Source of the DNA: Candidatus Scybalocola fimicaballi | Lineage (GTDB): Bacteria > Bacteroidota > Bacteroidia > Bacteroidales > Paludibacteraceae | Direction: 5' to 3' | Assembly: GCA_002317115.1 (NCBI GenBank) | Contig: DCIP01000043.1 | Span: forward strand, 1-12,583 | Length of the DNA: 12,583 nucleotides | In this document: piece by piece, positions 1 to 6,585 of the stretch | Layout of the letters: the number at the start of each line of letters is the position of its first letter | How positions within the stretch are numbered: the stretch's first letter is position 1 | The notes under the pieces: generated by a model | Database searches by the model: none | What the model was told of the DNA's origin: nothing | What the model saw: only the letters and a program-made list of their open reading frames with translations | Translations under genes and position numbers: made by a program

Positions 1-630
1 TTAATCGTTCTCCTTCTTTGTCGAGATAAACTCCTCAGCTTTCTTCTCGTTTTCGTCGTCATCGTTTTGGTTTTCGTTTTCGTTAGCGTCGACGTCCTTA
101 AACTTCCAATATTCCCAGCCCAATGCGCATACGATTGTTGCCATGATGATGTAGACGGGGGACATTTTCAGAAATACGACCGCTGCAGCCACCAAAATAG
201 GAATTGGCAGATATTTCAACGAAAGCTTAGTCTTGATGAACATTCTTACTGATGGGGCAAGGATTAGAGCCACTACGCAAGGGCGGATGCCAGCGAACAC
301 TCTCATCACCACCTCGTTCTCCCTAAACTCCTGGAAGCATGTGCTGATGGCTCCGATAATTACCAACGATGGCAGTACTGCTCCTAGGAATGAAACAGCA
401 GCACCAGCTTTGCCTGCGATTCTATACCCCACGTAAAGAGCTGTGTTGACGGCAAATACTCCTGGCAACGACTGCACTATGGTGATCATCTTCCAGAATT
501 CATCCTCCTCAATCCATTTCTTTTGTCTCACTACAGCCTGCTCCACAAGTGCAAGCATGGCATAGCCGCCTCCGAGGGTGAAACTTCCTATCTTTAGGAA
601 AGTTGTGAGTAAGTCAAAATATAGTCTCAC
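1..630 (-). CDS. chrA: Short-chain chromate transporter (CHR/ChrA family), single CHR domain
   Basis: Inner-membrane protein of 209 residues, about half the length of classical two-domain ChrA, so it matches the short CHR type that usually works as a pair of adjacent proteins. Seen: the N-terminal family signature FKIG-like followed by LGGGYAM (residues 11-25), the central QSLPG..AVNTALYVGYR block (53-70), AVLPSLVII (84-92), and further hydrophobic segments at about 113-131 and 141-171. The family PGP motif reads PGV here. After residue 178 comes an acidic Asn/Glu/Asp-rich cytoplasmic-type tail, partly encoded by a TTTTCG repeat. The start is GTG at 630: an in-frame TGA lies at 658-660 and no ATG lies between. 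It is last in the window of the trkA-trkH-thioesterase run. The family is named for chromate efflux, but the real substrate of Bacteroidetes homologues is uncertain. A partner CHR gene may follow beyond the left edge (inference). Confidence 0.85.
   Translation of the reverse strand: MRLYFDLLTTFLKIGSFTLGGGYAMLALVEQAVVRQKKWIEEDEFWKMITIVQSLPGVFAVNTALYVGYRIAGKAGAAVSFLGAVLPSLVIIGAISTCFQEFRENEVVMRVFAGIRPCVVALILAPSVRMFIKTKLSLKYLPIPILVAAAVVFLKMSPVYIIMATIVCALGWEYWKFKDVDANENENQNDDDENEKKAEEFISTKKEND
50..82. repeat. Degenerate TTTTCG repeat inside the 3' end of the chromate-transporter gene
   Basis: TTTTCG occurs at 50-55, 71-76 and 77-82, and encodes the Glu-Asn alternation of the acidic C-terminal tail (residues about 183-195). 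The same hexamer is tandemly repeated at 634-657 in front of the gene; the longest string shared by the two tracts is 15 bases (70-84). Confidence 0.75.
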
Positions 631-633
631 TTT

Positions 634-657
634 TTTTCGTTTTCGTTTTCGTTTTCG
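634..657. repeat. Four perfect TTTTCG hexanucleotide repeats in the leader of the chromate-transporter gene
   Basis: Four uninterrupted copies of TTTTCG, preceded by three more T, fill most of the 37-base gap between the thioesterase stop and the GTG start of the chromate-transporter gene. On the coding strand this reads as CGAAAA repeats ending directly at the start codon. Because the unit is six bases and the in-frame TGA lies just upstream, a change in copy number would alter leader length but not reading frame. Confidence 0.9.
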
Positions 658-667
658 TCAACGTTAA

Positions 668-1072
668 TTACAAAAGCACGTCAAGTTCTGGGCAAGACGC
701 GGCCAATTTTCCATTGATCACGCAAACTGATTCTACCTTTGCTTTTGCGCACAATGCGTTGTCGGAGAGACGGTAAATATCCTGATAGAACACATATTTG
801 ATGCCCTCTTTCTCTACGTATAGTTTGCAAACGAACTCGTCTCCACTCTTCAACGATTTCTTGTAGTCGATGCTTATTCTTGCCACTACTGCGTCGATTC
901 CTTTATCATGTAGATCTGCGAAGCTGATGTTGCGTGACAAAAGAAACTCATGACGGGCATGTTCTGTATAATGCTGATAATTAGCATTGTTTACGATTCC
1001 TTGTAGGTCACACTCGTAGTCGCGTACCTTGAACTTCTCTTCAAATATGTATTCTTTCTTTACTATTGCCAT
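668..1072 (-). CDS. Acyl-CoA thioesterase, 4-hydroxybenzoyl-CoA thioesterase (hot-dog) family
   Basis: A 134-residue cytoplasmic protein, the usual length for single-domain YbgC/FadM-like hot-dog thioesterases that hydrolyse acyl-CoA or acyl-carrier-protein thioesters. The diagnostic N-terminal block is present: VRDYECDLQGIVNNANYQHY followed by .EHAR (residues 16-40). Asp22, placed before QG.VNN, corresponds to the catalytic aspartate of the family. The rest shows the typical alternating strands (GDEFVCKLYVEKEG, residues about 76-90). ATG at 1072 is directly supported by the position of this motif. The gene lies 25 bases after trkH and 37 before the chromate-transporter gene on the same strand, so it is probably co-transcribed. 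The physiological substrate cannot be read from sequence, and no link to potassium transport is evident. Confidence 0.88.
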   Translation of the reverse strand: MAIVKKEYIFEEKFKVRDYECDLQGIVNNANYQHYTEHARHEFLLSRNISFADLHDKGIDAVVARISIDYKKSLKSGDEFVCKLYVEKEGIKYVFYQDIYRLSDNALCAKAKVESVCVINGKLAASCPELDVLL

Positions 1073-1097
1073 AGTCGTACGTTTTTATCAATAATAA

Positions 1098-2579
1098 TCA
1101 ACTCTTTTTCCAGAACACCGGTGTCAAGACGAACAAAACGGTGAATATTTCAAGTCGGCCGATGAGCATAAGTATGCCCATAAACCATTTGATGATGTCT
1201 GGTTGATCCGCAAACACTCCGTTTGTTTGTGATGCCAATCCGGGTCCGACGTTGCTCAAACATGAGATAGCCATACCGACGGATTCTGTGAATTCATTGC
1301 CAAATAGCATGAAGACGATGATGCTCACCATACATGTGCCGGCAAAGATTACAACGTAGGCAAGGATGTTGGTGATGATGTTGTCTGGAACAACCTTTTT
1401 GTTAAGTTTTACGGGGATGATAGCCTGAGGGTGAAGCAGACGTTTGAATTCCAAGTAACTGTTTTTCACCAACAGCAACACTCTCATGATTTTTATTCCT
1501 CCACTTGCACTGCCTGCGCTTCCTCCTACAATCATACATAAGAATAGGGTACCCCAGATAAATGGGTGCCACTGGCTGATATCAGTGTAGACGTAACCTG
1601 TGCCTGATACCATTGCTGTCGATTCGAATAGGGAAGTACGGAATATTTCTTCAGTATCACAGTTGTTTAGATTATTGGTGTAAAGCAAACTTGCAAACAC
1701 GATAATCGTTATGACTATATTGATTATCATATAGATGCTGAACTCCTCACTGTTTTTGGCTCTTGATAAGTCTCCTTTCATCAACGTAAACGTAACCATG
1801 AAGTTCACGCCAGCCAACACCATATAGAAGCATACGATATATTCCAAAAGTGGTGAGTTCCAGAATAGAATACCTTCATTCTTTGTGGAGAATCCGCCAG
1901 TTGAGATAGTGGTCATGGCATGGCAGACTGAATCAAAGATATCCATTCCTCCAATGCAGAATAGGATGACTTCCGACACTGTGATGGCGACGTAGGCACC
2001 ATAGAGCATCTGTGCTGTTTGCATTACTCGTGGAGTGAGCTTATCTTTCGTCGGACCGGTCACTTCGGCAATGTAGAGCTGCATTCCTCCGACTCCCAAG
2101 AAAGGCAGGATGGCAAGAGACAAGACGATGATTCCCATTCCGCCTACCCATTGTGTGGATGAACGCCATAGGGCTATACCATGTGGAAGGTTTTCTACGT
2201 TGGTGAAAATAGTGGCTCCGGTAGTTGAAAAACCGGAGATGGTTTCGAAATATGCGTCAGTGAATGATTCAGTATAGCCTCCGATGAAGTAGGGAAGGGC
2301 TCCGAATAGTGAAAATACAACCCAGACAAGTGATACGATAAGATATCCCTCTCGTTTGCCCAATTTGATTTCAGATTCACCTCTTTTTTTTCGTGTGGCG
2401 ATTATGCTGTATGTTCCGATTGCTGCGGTTATCACTGTGGTGATTGCGAGAGAAAGAATGTCGTCCTCCCAGTAACATATCGACACAATAAGGCATATCA
2501 GCAAGAAGAAGGCTTCGAATGCCAATAGTGAGCCGAGTGTTAAGGCTACTGCTTTTTTGTCGATTAGTGATCTCTTCAT
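1098..2579 (-). CDS. trkH: Trk-type potassium uptake channel subunit TrkH
   Basis: A 493-residue inner-membrane K+ translocating subunit, normal length for the family. The four selectivity-filter repeats can all be located: TTGA (119-122), STGG (226-229), SGTGY (325-329) and NVGPG (443-447). Other family marks are TQWVGGMGIIVL (142-153) and the glycine/serine-rich GGSAGSASGGIKIMR segment (352-366), which corresponds to the intramembrane gating loop of TrkH/KtrB. Hydrophobic helices fill most of the rest. The ATG start is one base from the trkA stop (TAA-G-ATG), so the pair is translationally linked and almost certainly forms the TrkAH complex. Whether the driving ion is H+ or Na+ is not visible. 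No frameshift or missing filter residue was noticed. Confidence 0.95.
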   Translation of the reverse strand: MKRSLIDKKAVALTLGSLLAFEAFFLLICLIVSICYWEDDILSLAITTVITAAIGTYSIIATRKKRGESEIKLGKREGYLIVSLVWVVFSLFGALPYFIGGYTESFTDAYFETISGFSTTGATIFTNVENLPHGIALWRSSTQWVGGMGIIVLSLAILPFLGVGGMQLYIAEVTGPTKDKLTPRVMQTAQMLYGAYVAITVSEVILFCIGGMDIFDSVCHAMTTISTGGFSTKNEGILFWNSPLLEYIVCFYMVLAGVNFMVTFTLMKGDLSRAKNSEEFSIYMIINIVITIIVFASLLYTNNLNNCDTEEIFRTSLFESTAMVSGTGYVYTDISQWHPFIWGTLFLCMIVGGSAGSASGGIKIMRVLLLVKNSYLEFKRLLHPQAIIPVKLNKKVVPDNIITNILAYVVIFAGTCMVSIIVFMLFGNEFTESVGMAISCLSNVGPGLASQTNGVFADQPDIIKWFMGILMLIGRLEIFTVLFVLTPVFWKKS

Positions 2580-2580
2580 C

Positions 2581-3912
2581 TTAGTTGAATAGTTCGCCTA
2601 CTCGTTTAATACTTGATTTCAAGCAGAATACCACAACTTTATCGCCTGCGAATATTTCAGACATACCGTTGACGATGAAGCTTTCGTCGTTTCTGATCAC
2701 TCCGCCGATGAAGATATTGTGTGGAAGTTTAAGGTCTTTGACGAAACCTTTGGTGATTTGTGATCCCTCTTTGGCTGTAAGCTCCACGATTTCCGCGTCG
2801 GCGTAACTCATTCTCTTGATTTTGCTGATATCTGAGCTTAGCGACAGACGGTAGATATATGTGGCGGCAATCTCCATCTTGTTGATGATTACGCCGATAT
2901 CCATTCTTTCTGCCAACGGAATATAGTCAACATTCTCAACCTCAGCCACAATCTTTTGCACCCCGTGTCGACGTGCGGCAAGGCAAGCTAAGATGTTGGC
3001 TTCCGAGTTATCAGTCAACGCAACGAATGCATCTGCGTCATCGATATTCTCTTCTTTAAGTAGCTCAATATCAGTAGCGTCGCCCTGCAAAACAAGTGCG
3101 TCTCCGATCTCTTGTTCCACAAGTTTTCTGACTTTCTTCTCGTCTTTCTCAAACATCTTTATATTGACGCCGCCGAGCTGTTTCACAGTCTTGACTGCAA
3201 TCTTGCCTCCACCCATGACAATCATATCCTTCACAGTGTAAAGAGTCTTTCCGGCTTGTTTGCGGACGTCGTCGATATAGTCGGGAGTGGTGATGAAATA
3301 GACCAAGTCGTCTGGAAGAATCTCTGTATAACCGCCTGGGATAATGGTCTCCTCCTCACGCTTGATAGTTACAATACGGTAGTTTTGGCTTCCCTTCAAA
3401 TCCATCAATCGTTTGTTGGCGATTGGAGCGTTGTTTCTGACCTTCACACCAAGCACAAGAAGTTTGCCTCCGTTGAAATCAATCCATTGTCTTACCCAAC
3501 TCTGGCGGATAGACTGAGCGATCTCCTCTGCTGCCAAAAGCTCGGGATAGATAAGCTTTTCCACACCAAGTTTGGCAAGAAGAGTACGGTTTTCCTGCTC
3601 CATCAGATCCTCGCTGTCCACACGGGCAACGGTCTTTTTGGCACCAAGCTCATGTGCAAAGATGCAGGCGTTAAGGTTTTGGCTTTCGTTTTTAGTTACT
3701 CCGACAAACAAATCGGCCTCGGCTACACCTGCGTTACGAAGGATTGTAAGTGAGGTTGCCGAACCTTCAAGCACACTAAGGTCATAGGAATTTTCCAAAC
3801 TCCTAAGTCTTTGCGGATCGTCGTCGATAAGGGTGATGTCGTGATTCTCTCTTGAGAATAGTTTGGCCAAATGACCACCCACAGCACCTGCACCTGCAAT
3901 TACAATTTTCAT
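2581..3912 (-). CDS. trkA: Trk potassium transport regulatory protein TrkA (two RCK modules)
   Basis: A 443-residue cytoplasmic protein that binds NAD(H) and/or ATP and gates TrkH. It has the classical duplicated layout: RCK-N1 with a Rossmann GAGAVG loop (7-12) and acidic strand-end residues (LIDDD, 28-32), RCK-C1 (about 140-222), RCK-N2 opening with MIVMGGGKIA (230-239), and RCK-C2 (about 360-443). In the second half GGGKIA departs from a strict GxGxxG, as is common for the second module, so nucleotide binding there may differ. The gene is first in a run with trkH one base downstream. A Bacteroides-type -7 box lies 23 bases before the ATG. Length and motif positions fit the family closely. 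Confidence 0.95.
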   Translation of the reverse strand: MKIVIAGAGAVGGHLAKLFSRENHDITLIDDDPQRLRSLENSYDLSVLEGSATSLTILRNAGVAEADLFVGVTKNESQNLNACIFAHELGAKKTVARVDSEDLMEQENRTLLAKLGVEKLIYPELLAAEEIAQSIRQSWVRQWIDFNGGKLLVLGVKVRNNAPIANKRLMDLKGSQNYRIVTIKREEETIIPGGYTEILPDDLVYFITTPDYIDDVRKQAGKTLYTVKDMIVMGGGKIAVKTVKQLGGVNIKMFEKDEKKVRKLVEQEIGDALVLQGDATDIELLKEENIDDADAFVALTDNSEANILACLAARRHGVQKIVAEVENVDYIPLAERMDIGVIINKMEIAATYIYRLSLSSDISKIKRMSYADAEIVELTAKEGSQITKGFVKDLKLPHNIFIGGVIRNDESFIVNGMSEIFAGDKVVVFCLKSSIKRVGELFN

Positions 3913-3935
3913 TATTCGTCAGTTTTAACCAACTG

Positions 3936-3943
3936 CAAAGTTA
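3936..3943 (-). promoter_or_regulatory. Probable promoter -7 box for trkA operon
   Basis: On the minus strand the sequence is TAACTTTG, an exact match to the Bacteroidetes -7 consensus TAnnTTTG. It sits 23 bases upstream of the trkA ATG, which would give a leader of roughly 15-20 bases. No good TTTG -33 element is seen at the expected spacing, so the call rests on the -7 box and its position just after the upstream operon's terminator. Confidence 0.6.
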
Positions 3944-3966
3944 ACATTTTTTATGATTAAAAGCAT

Positions 3967-4008
3967 AAAAAAAGAGTAAAGACGCAATGAATAGCCTCTT
4001 TACTCTTT
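3967..4008 (-). terminator. Rho-independent terminator after the DUF4403 gene
   Basis: A perfect 12-base inverted repeat (3971-3982 with 3997-4008, arms AAAGAGTAAAGA and TCTTTACTCTTT) with a 14-base loop. Read on the minus strand the stem runs into seven T (3967-3973). It starts 27 bases after the stop of the DUF4403 gene, ending the GT2-DUF2007-mazG-DUF4403 operon before the trkA promoter. The stem is A/T-rich, so strength is uncertain. Confidence 0.85.
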
Positions 4009-4034
4009 ATTATTTCGTTATGTTGGATTGTATT

Positions 4035-5486
4035 TTAATCTACAGATAATCTCAATTTTCCGTTTATATCCAGACTGATTTTAAGTCCGACGGGAGTGAT
4101 GTTTATTCTGTCGACGTTGATATCGTCAAGCCTTCCGTTGATCTTGACATCCGGGAAAACTTCTGTATCGAAGATGGAGTTGCGTCCGAACTCTTTGATC
4201 ATCTCAAACTCGGCTCGTAGAGGTAGTTCGAATTCACTTTCCAACTTCTCTTTTAACTTCTTCTTGTAGAACAAGTTTACAATTTTAGCCAATACGTTTT
4301 TTGTATCAAGTTTATAATCAACATCCTTGACTTTTATCGAAACACTCTCTTTATCGAAGTATGGCACACTCTCAAGATAGATTTTTCCGTTGATGAATCC
4401 AGCGACGCCAAGGCCGATCACAAGTTTGTCTTTCTTTCCATAGAAGAAAATTGTGTCTACGGAAATAGAGTGTCTGCCTTCTCCGAATGTTGTGCCTTTC
4501 AACAAGTCCATAGCCACTGAATCCATGAGCGGATAAGGAAGGTCTGTCAGCACACCCATGTCGATAGTGTCAATACATGTGTTATACATTTTCAATGAAG
4601 GCAACGCAGTCTTCTTCCTTGCTCCAGGATTTTCGTTTCCTACAAACAGATCGAGTTTGGTTTTGATTCCCAAAGTTGTTGTAAGTTTCCCTAAATCACC
4701 AAGTAAAGGAGTGCAATATACGTTTTCTGGCGACGCTACAATCCATATCTTATAGCCTGATGCGTCTGCCGAGATTGGTTCTTGAAGTGAATTCCAAATC
4801 TCAGACATGTAGTCGGCAAGTGGAATCTGTTCGTTAAGAGCTTTGTCAATCTCCTTGTTAAAATCATTACGGTAGTTGGCGATCAAATTGTCGGCAAGGA
4901 ATCCGATTGACATGTTCATGCCGAGAATCTTGATGGTTGGTTTCGATAGCCAATGGTAGTCGAGAATGGTGGTTTTTGTGACTAATTTCCAATCTTTTGA
5001 GAAATTGATTGTAGTCTGGAAATCAATTTCGATTTCGGCGTTAAGTTCTTGGTCTGTAGTTGTAATTCCGATATCGAAACGCTTTTCTGCCCAGATTTTA
5101 ACTGGGATAGTATAGAATAAGGTGTCGGCTTGATACTTAAGCTTAATGTTTTTGGTCTTCCATGCCTTTAGTTTCAAACCATCGTCTTCGATGATTGAAT
5201 CATTATAAATGAGTCCGCTGAAAGACTCGTTCAGGCGACGTTCGATCAGCGGAATGTTGATCGACATGGGGATATGGATAGTGGAAGTACGAGGAATGTA
5301 GTAGAATTTGTCGTATACCTCTTCCGGAGCCTCGATAGCATTAGAATCAATTTCCAAACTGTCCACTTTTATTGAAAGAAGCGTATCAAGTGGAAGGTCG
5401 TTTATGTCGTCGACGACCTCTTTTCTTGCATAAGCTAATTGCAATATGCTGAAAAATAAAACTATAATAGTAGAAAGCCTTCGCAT
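4035..5486 (-). CDS. Secreted DUF4403 family protein, function unknown
   Basis: A 483-residue protein with an N-terminal signal peptide (residues 1-20, ending AYA) and no lipobox cysteine, so it is predicted to be exported to the periplasm or envelope as a soluble or peripherally bound protein. I recognise the DUF4403 pattern common in Bacteroidetes: a strand followed by INIPLIERRLNESFSGLIY near residues 77-95, a LKLKAWKT segment near 105, IPVKIWAEKRFD near 126-137, WLSKPTIKI near 179, and repeated amphipathic beta strands to the C-terminus. The biochemical role of the family is not established to my knowledge. The long beta-rich architecture would be compatible with a lipid-binding or envelope-maintenance role, but that is only inference. 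The ATG lies two bases after the mazG stop, and the gene is last in its operon with a strong hairpin terminator behind it. Confidence 0.8.
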   Translation of the reverse strand: MRRLSTIIVLFFSILQLAYARKEVVDDINDLPLDTLLSIKVDSLEIDSNAIEAPEEVYDKFYYIPRTSTIHIPMSINIPLIERRLNESFSGLIYNDSIIEDDGLKLKAWKTKNIKLKYQADTLFYTIPVKIWAEKRFDIGITTTDQELNAEIEIDFQTTINFSKDWKLVTKTTILDYHWLSKPTIKILGMNMSIGFLADNLIANYRNDFNKEIDKALNEQIPLADYMSEIWNSLQEPISADASGYKIWIVASPENVYCTPLLGDLGKLTTTLGIKTKLDLFVGNENPGARKKTALPSLKMYNTCIDTIDMGVLTDLPYPLMDSVAMDLLKGTTFGEGRHSISVDTIFFYGKKDKLVIGLGVAGFINGKIYLESVPYFDKESVSIKVKDVDYKLDTKNVLAKIVNLFYKKKLKEKLESEFELPLRAEFEMIKEFGRNSIFDTEVFPDVKINGRLDDINVDRINITPVGLKISLDINGKLRLSVD

Positions 5487-5488
5487 GG

Positions 5489-6289
5489 TTATTTCAATTT
5501 ACCTTCTTTTTCAAGTTGTTTTGCTTCATTCCAGATGGCGGTCATGTCGTCGAGTGAGATAGACTTCAAGTCGATGCCTTTCTTAATTGTTTTCTCTTCA
5601 AGGTAGTTGAAACGACGGATGAATTTAGCGTTGGTGCTTTCCAAGGCGTTATCTGGGTTGATTTTGTAGAGACGGGCACAATTGATGAGTGAAAATAGAA
5701 GATCTCCAAACTCATCCTCCTGCTTTTTAGGATCCATGTTTTGGATCTCGACCATCAACTCTTCAAATTCCTCTCTGACCTTGCCCCAAGCCTGTTCACG
5801 GTTTTCCCAATCAAAACCGACGTTTCTTGCCTTATCTTGGATTCGATATGCTTTGATGAGCGACGGTAGGGCAGACGGCACACCTGAAAGCACACTCTTG
5901 TTGCCATCTTTCTCCTTCATCTTGATTTTCTCCCAGTTGTTTTCCACCTGGCTGGCTGTCTTTGCGTCTCCAGTGCCAAACACGTGCGGATGACGGAAGA
6001 TCATCTTGTCGCAAACTGCGTTACATACATCAGCGATATCAAAATCGTTAGTCTCTGAACCGATTTTAGAGTAGAAAACGATATGAAACAACACGTCTCC
6101 AAGCTCTTTCTTTATGTCGTGAAGATCATTCTTGGCAAGAGCGTCGCACAATTCGTAAGCCTCCTCAATCGTGTTTGGACGAATACTCTGGAATGTCTGT
6201 TTGCTATCCCACGGACATTTAGCTCTAAGTTCATCCATCACGTCAAGCAGACGCTCGAATGCCGCAAGTTGTGCTTTTCTATCGTTCAT
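5489..6289 (-). CDS. mazG: Nucleoside triphosphate pyrophosphohydrolase MazG
   Basis: A cytoplasmic enzyme of 266 residues, the length of two-domain E. coli-type MazG (about 263), which hydrolyses NTPs and dNTPs to the monophosphate plus pyrophosphate and clears non-canonical nucleotides. The N-terminal MazG domain shows CPWD (25-28), TIEEAYEL (40-47) and KELGDVLFHIVF (61-72), including the EExxE and ExxD metal-binding acidic residues. The C-terminal domain repeats the pattern with REEFEEL (172-178) and EDEFGDLLF (191-199), so both sites appear intact. The ATG is 26 bases after the DUF2007 stop, and the DUF4403 gene starts two bases after the mazG stop. In other bacteria mazG is tied to stringent response and nucleotide quality control. 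Its neighbours here are envelope genes, and co-transcription need not mean shared function. Confidence 0.95.
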   Translation of the reverse strand: MNDRKAQLAAFERLLDVMDELRAKCPWDSKQTFQSIRPNTIEEAYELCDALAKNDLHDIKKELGDVLFHIVFYSKIGSETNDFDIADVCNAVCDKMIFRHPHVFGTGDAKTASQVENNWEKIKMKEKDGNKSVLSGVPSALPSLIKAYRIQDKARNVGFDWENREQAWGKVREEFEELMVEIQNMDPKKQEDEFGDLLFSLINCARLYKINPDNALESTNAKFIRRFNYLEEKTIKKGIDLKSISLDDMTAIWNEAKQLEKEGKLK

Positions 6290-6315
6290 ATTCTAATGTG
6301 TTGTCTTGTAGGTTA

Positions 6316-6585
6316 TTATCCCTCAATAAGATTGTTTCCATCTTCGTTGACGTTCTCGTCACTTTTGCTGTCGACAATCTCTGTGGCTTTTTCAATGTCT
6401 TTTTCCAAAACCATCAGTTTGACGCCAGTCATCGGGCCGAACATTGGTAATAAAACAGTGACCTGTTCGTTCTTAATCATCGACGGAATATTGTACGACG
6501 CAAGTAGCTCTTTCACTACATTAGCCTCGAACACAGTGTCGTAGGTGCGAAACAGCACCACCTTTTTATTATTTACACCTTCCAT
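6316..6585 (-). CDS. Small DUF2007 domain protein
   Basis: An 89-residue protein whose first 70 residues follow the DUF2007 (putative signal-transducing) pattern: a beta strand with TYDTVFEANVVKELLASYNI (residues 14-33), where a helix typically follows T..t.EA, then IPSMIKNE and a central VKLMVLEKDIEKATEIV (55-71) resembling the final strand-helix of the family. The last 18 residues are an acidic, Asn-rich tail. Its molecular function is not established. The start codon ATG (6583-6585) lies inside the end of the glycosyltransferase gene, giving a 13-base overlap and suggesting translational coupling. The gene ends with tandem TAA-TAA stops, 26 bases before mazG. Confidence 0.75.
   Translation of the reverse strand: MEGVNNKKVVLFRTYDTVFEANVVKELLASYNIPSMIKNEQVTVLLPMFGPMTGVKLMVLEKDIEKATEIVDSKSDENVNEDGNNLIEG

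Noticed and set aside
634..657. TTTTCG repeats considered as a CRISPR or phase-variable coding tract
   Set aside because: There are no spacers and the unit is only six bases, so it is not a CRISPR. It lies outside the coding frame and a six-base unit cannot shift frame, so on/off coding switching is excluded.
3112..3753. 213-codon open frame on the plus strand
   Set aside because: It lies wholly antisense to trkA, whose two RCK modules are intact. The translation has no recognisable motif and looks like a codon-bias shadow.
3971..4008. Inverted repeat considered as an IS end or attachment site
   Set aside because: It is followed by a T run on the minus strand just after a stop codon, no target duplication or transposase is nearby, and it is fully explained as a terminator.
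6083..6544. 153-codon plus-strand open frame across the mazG/DUF2007 junction
   Set aside because: Antisense to two well-supported genes, with no family resemblance.
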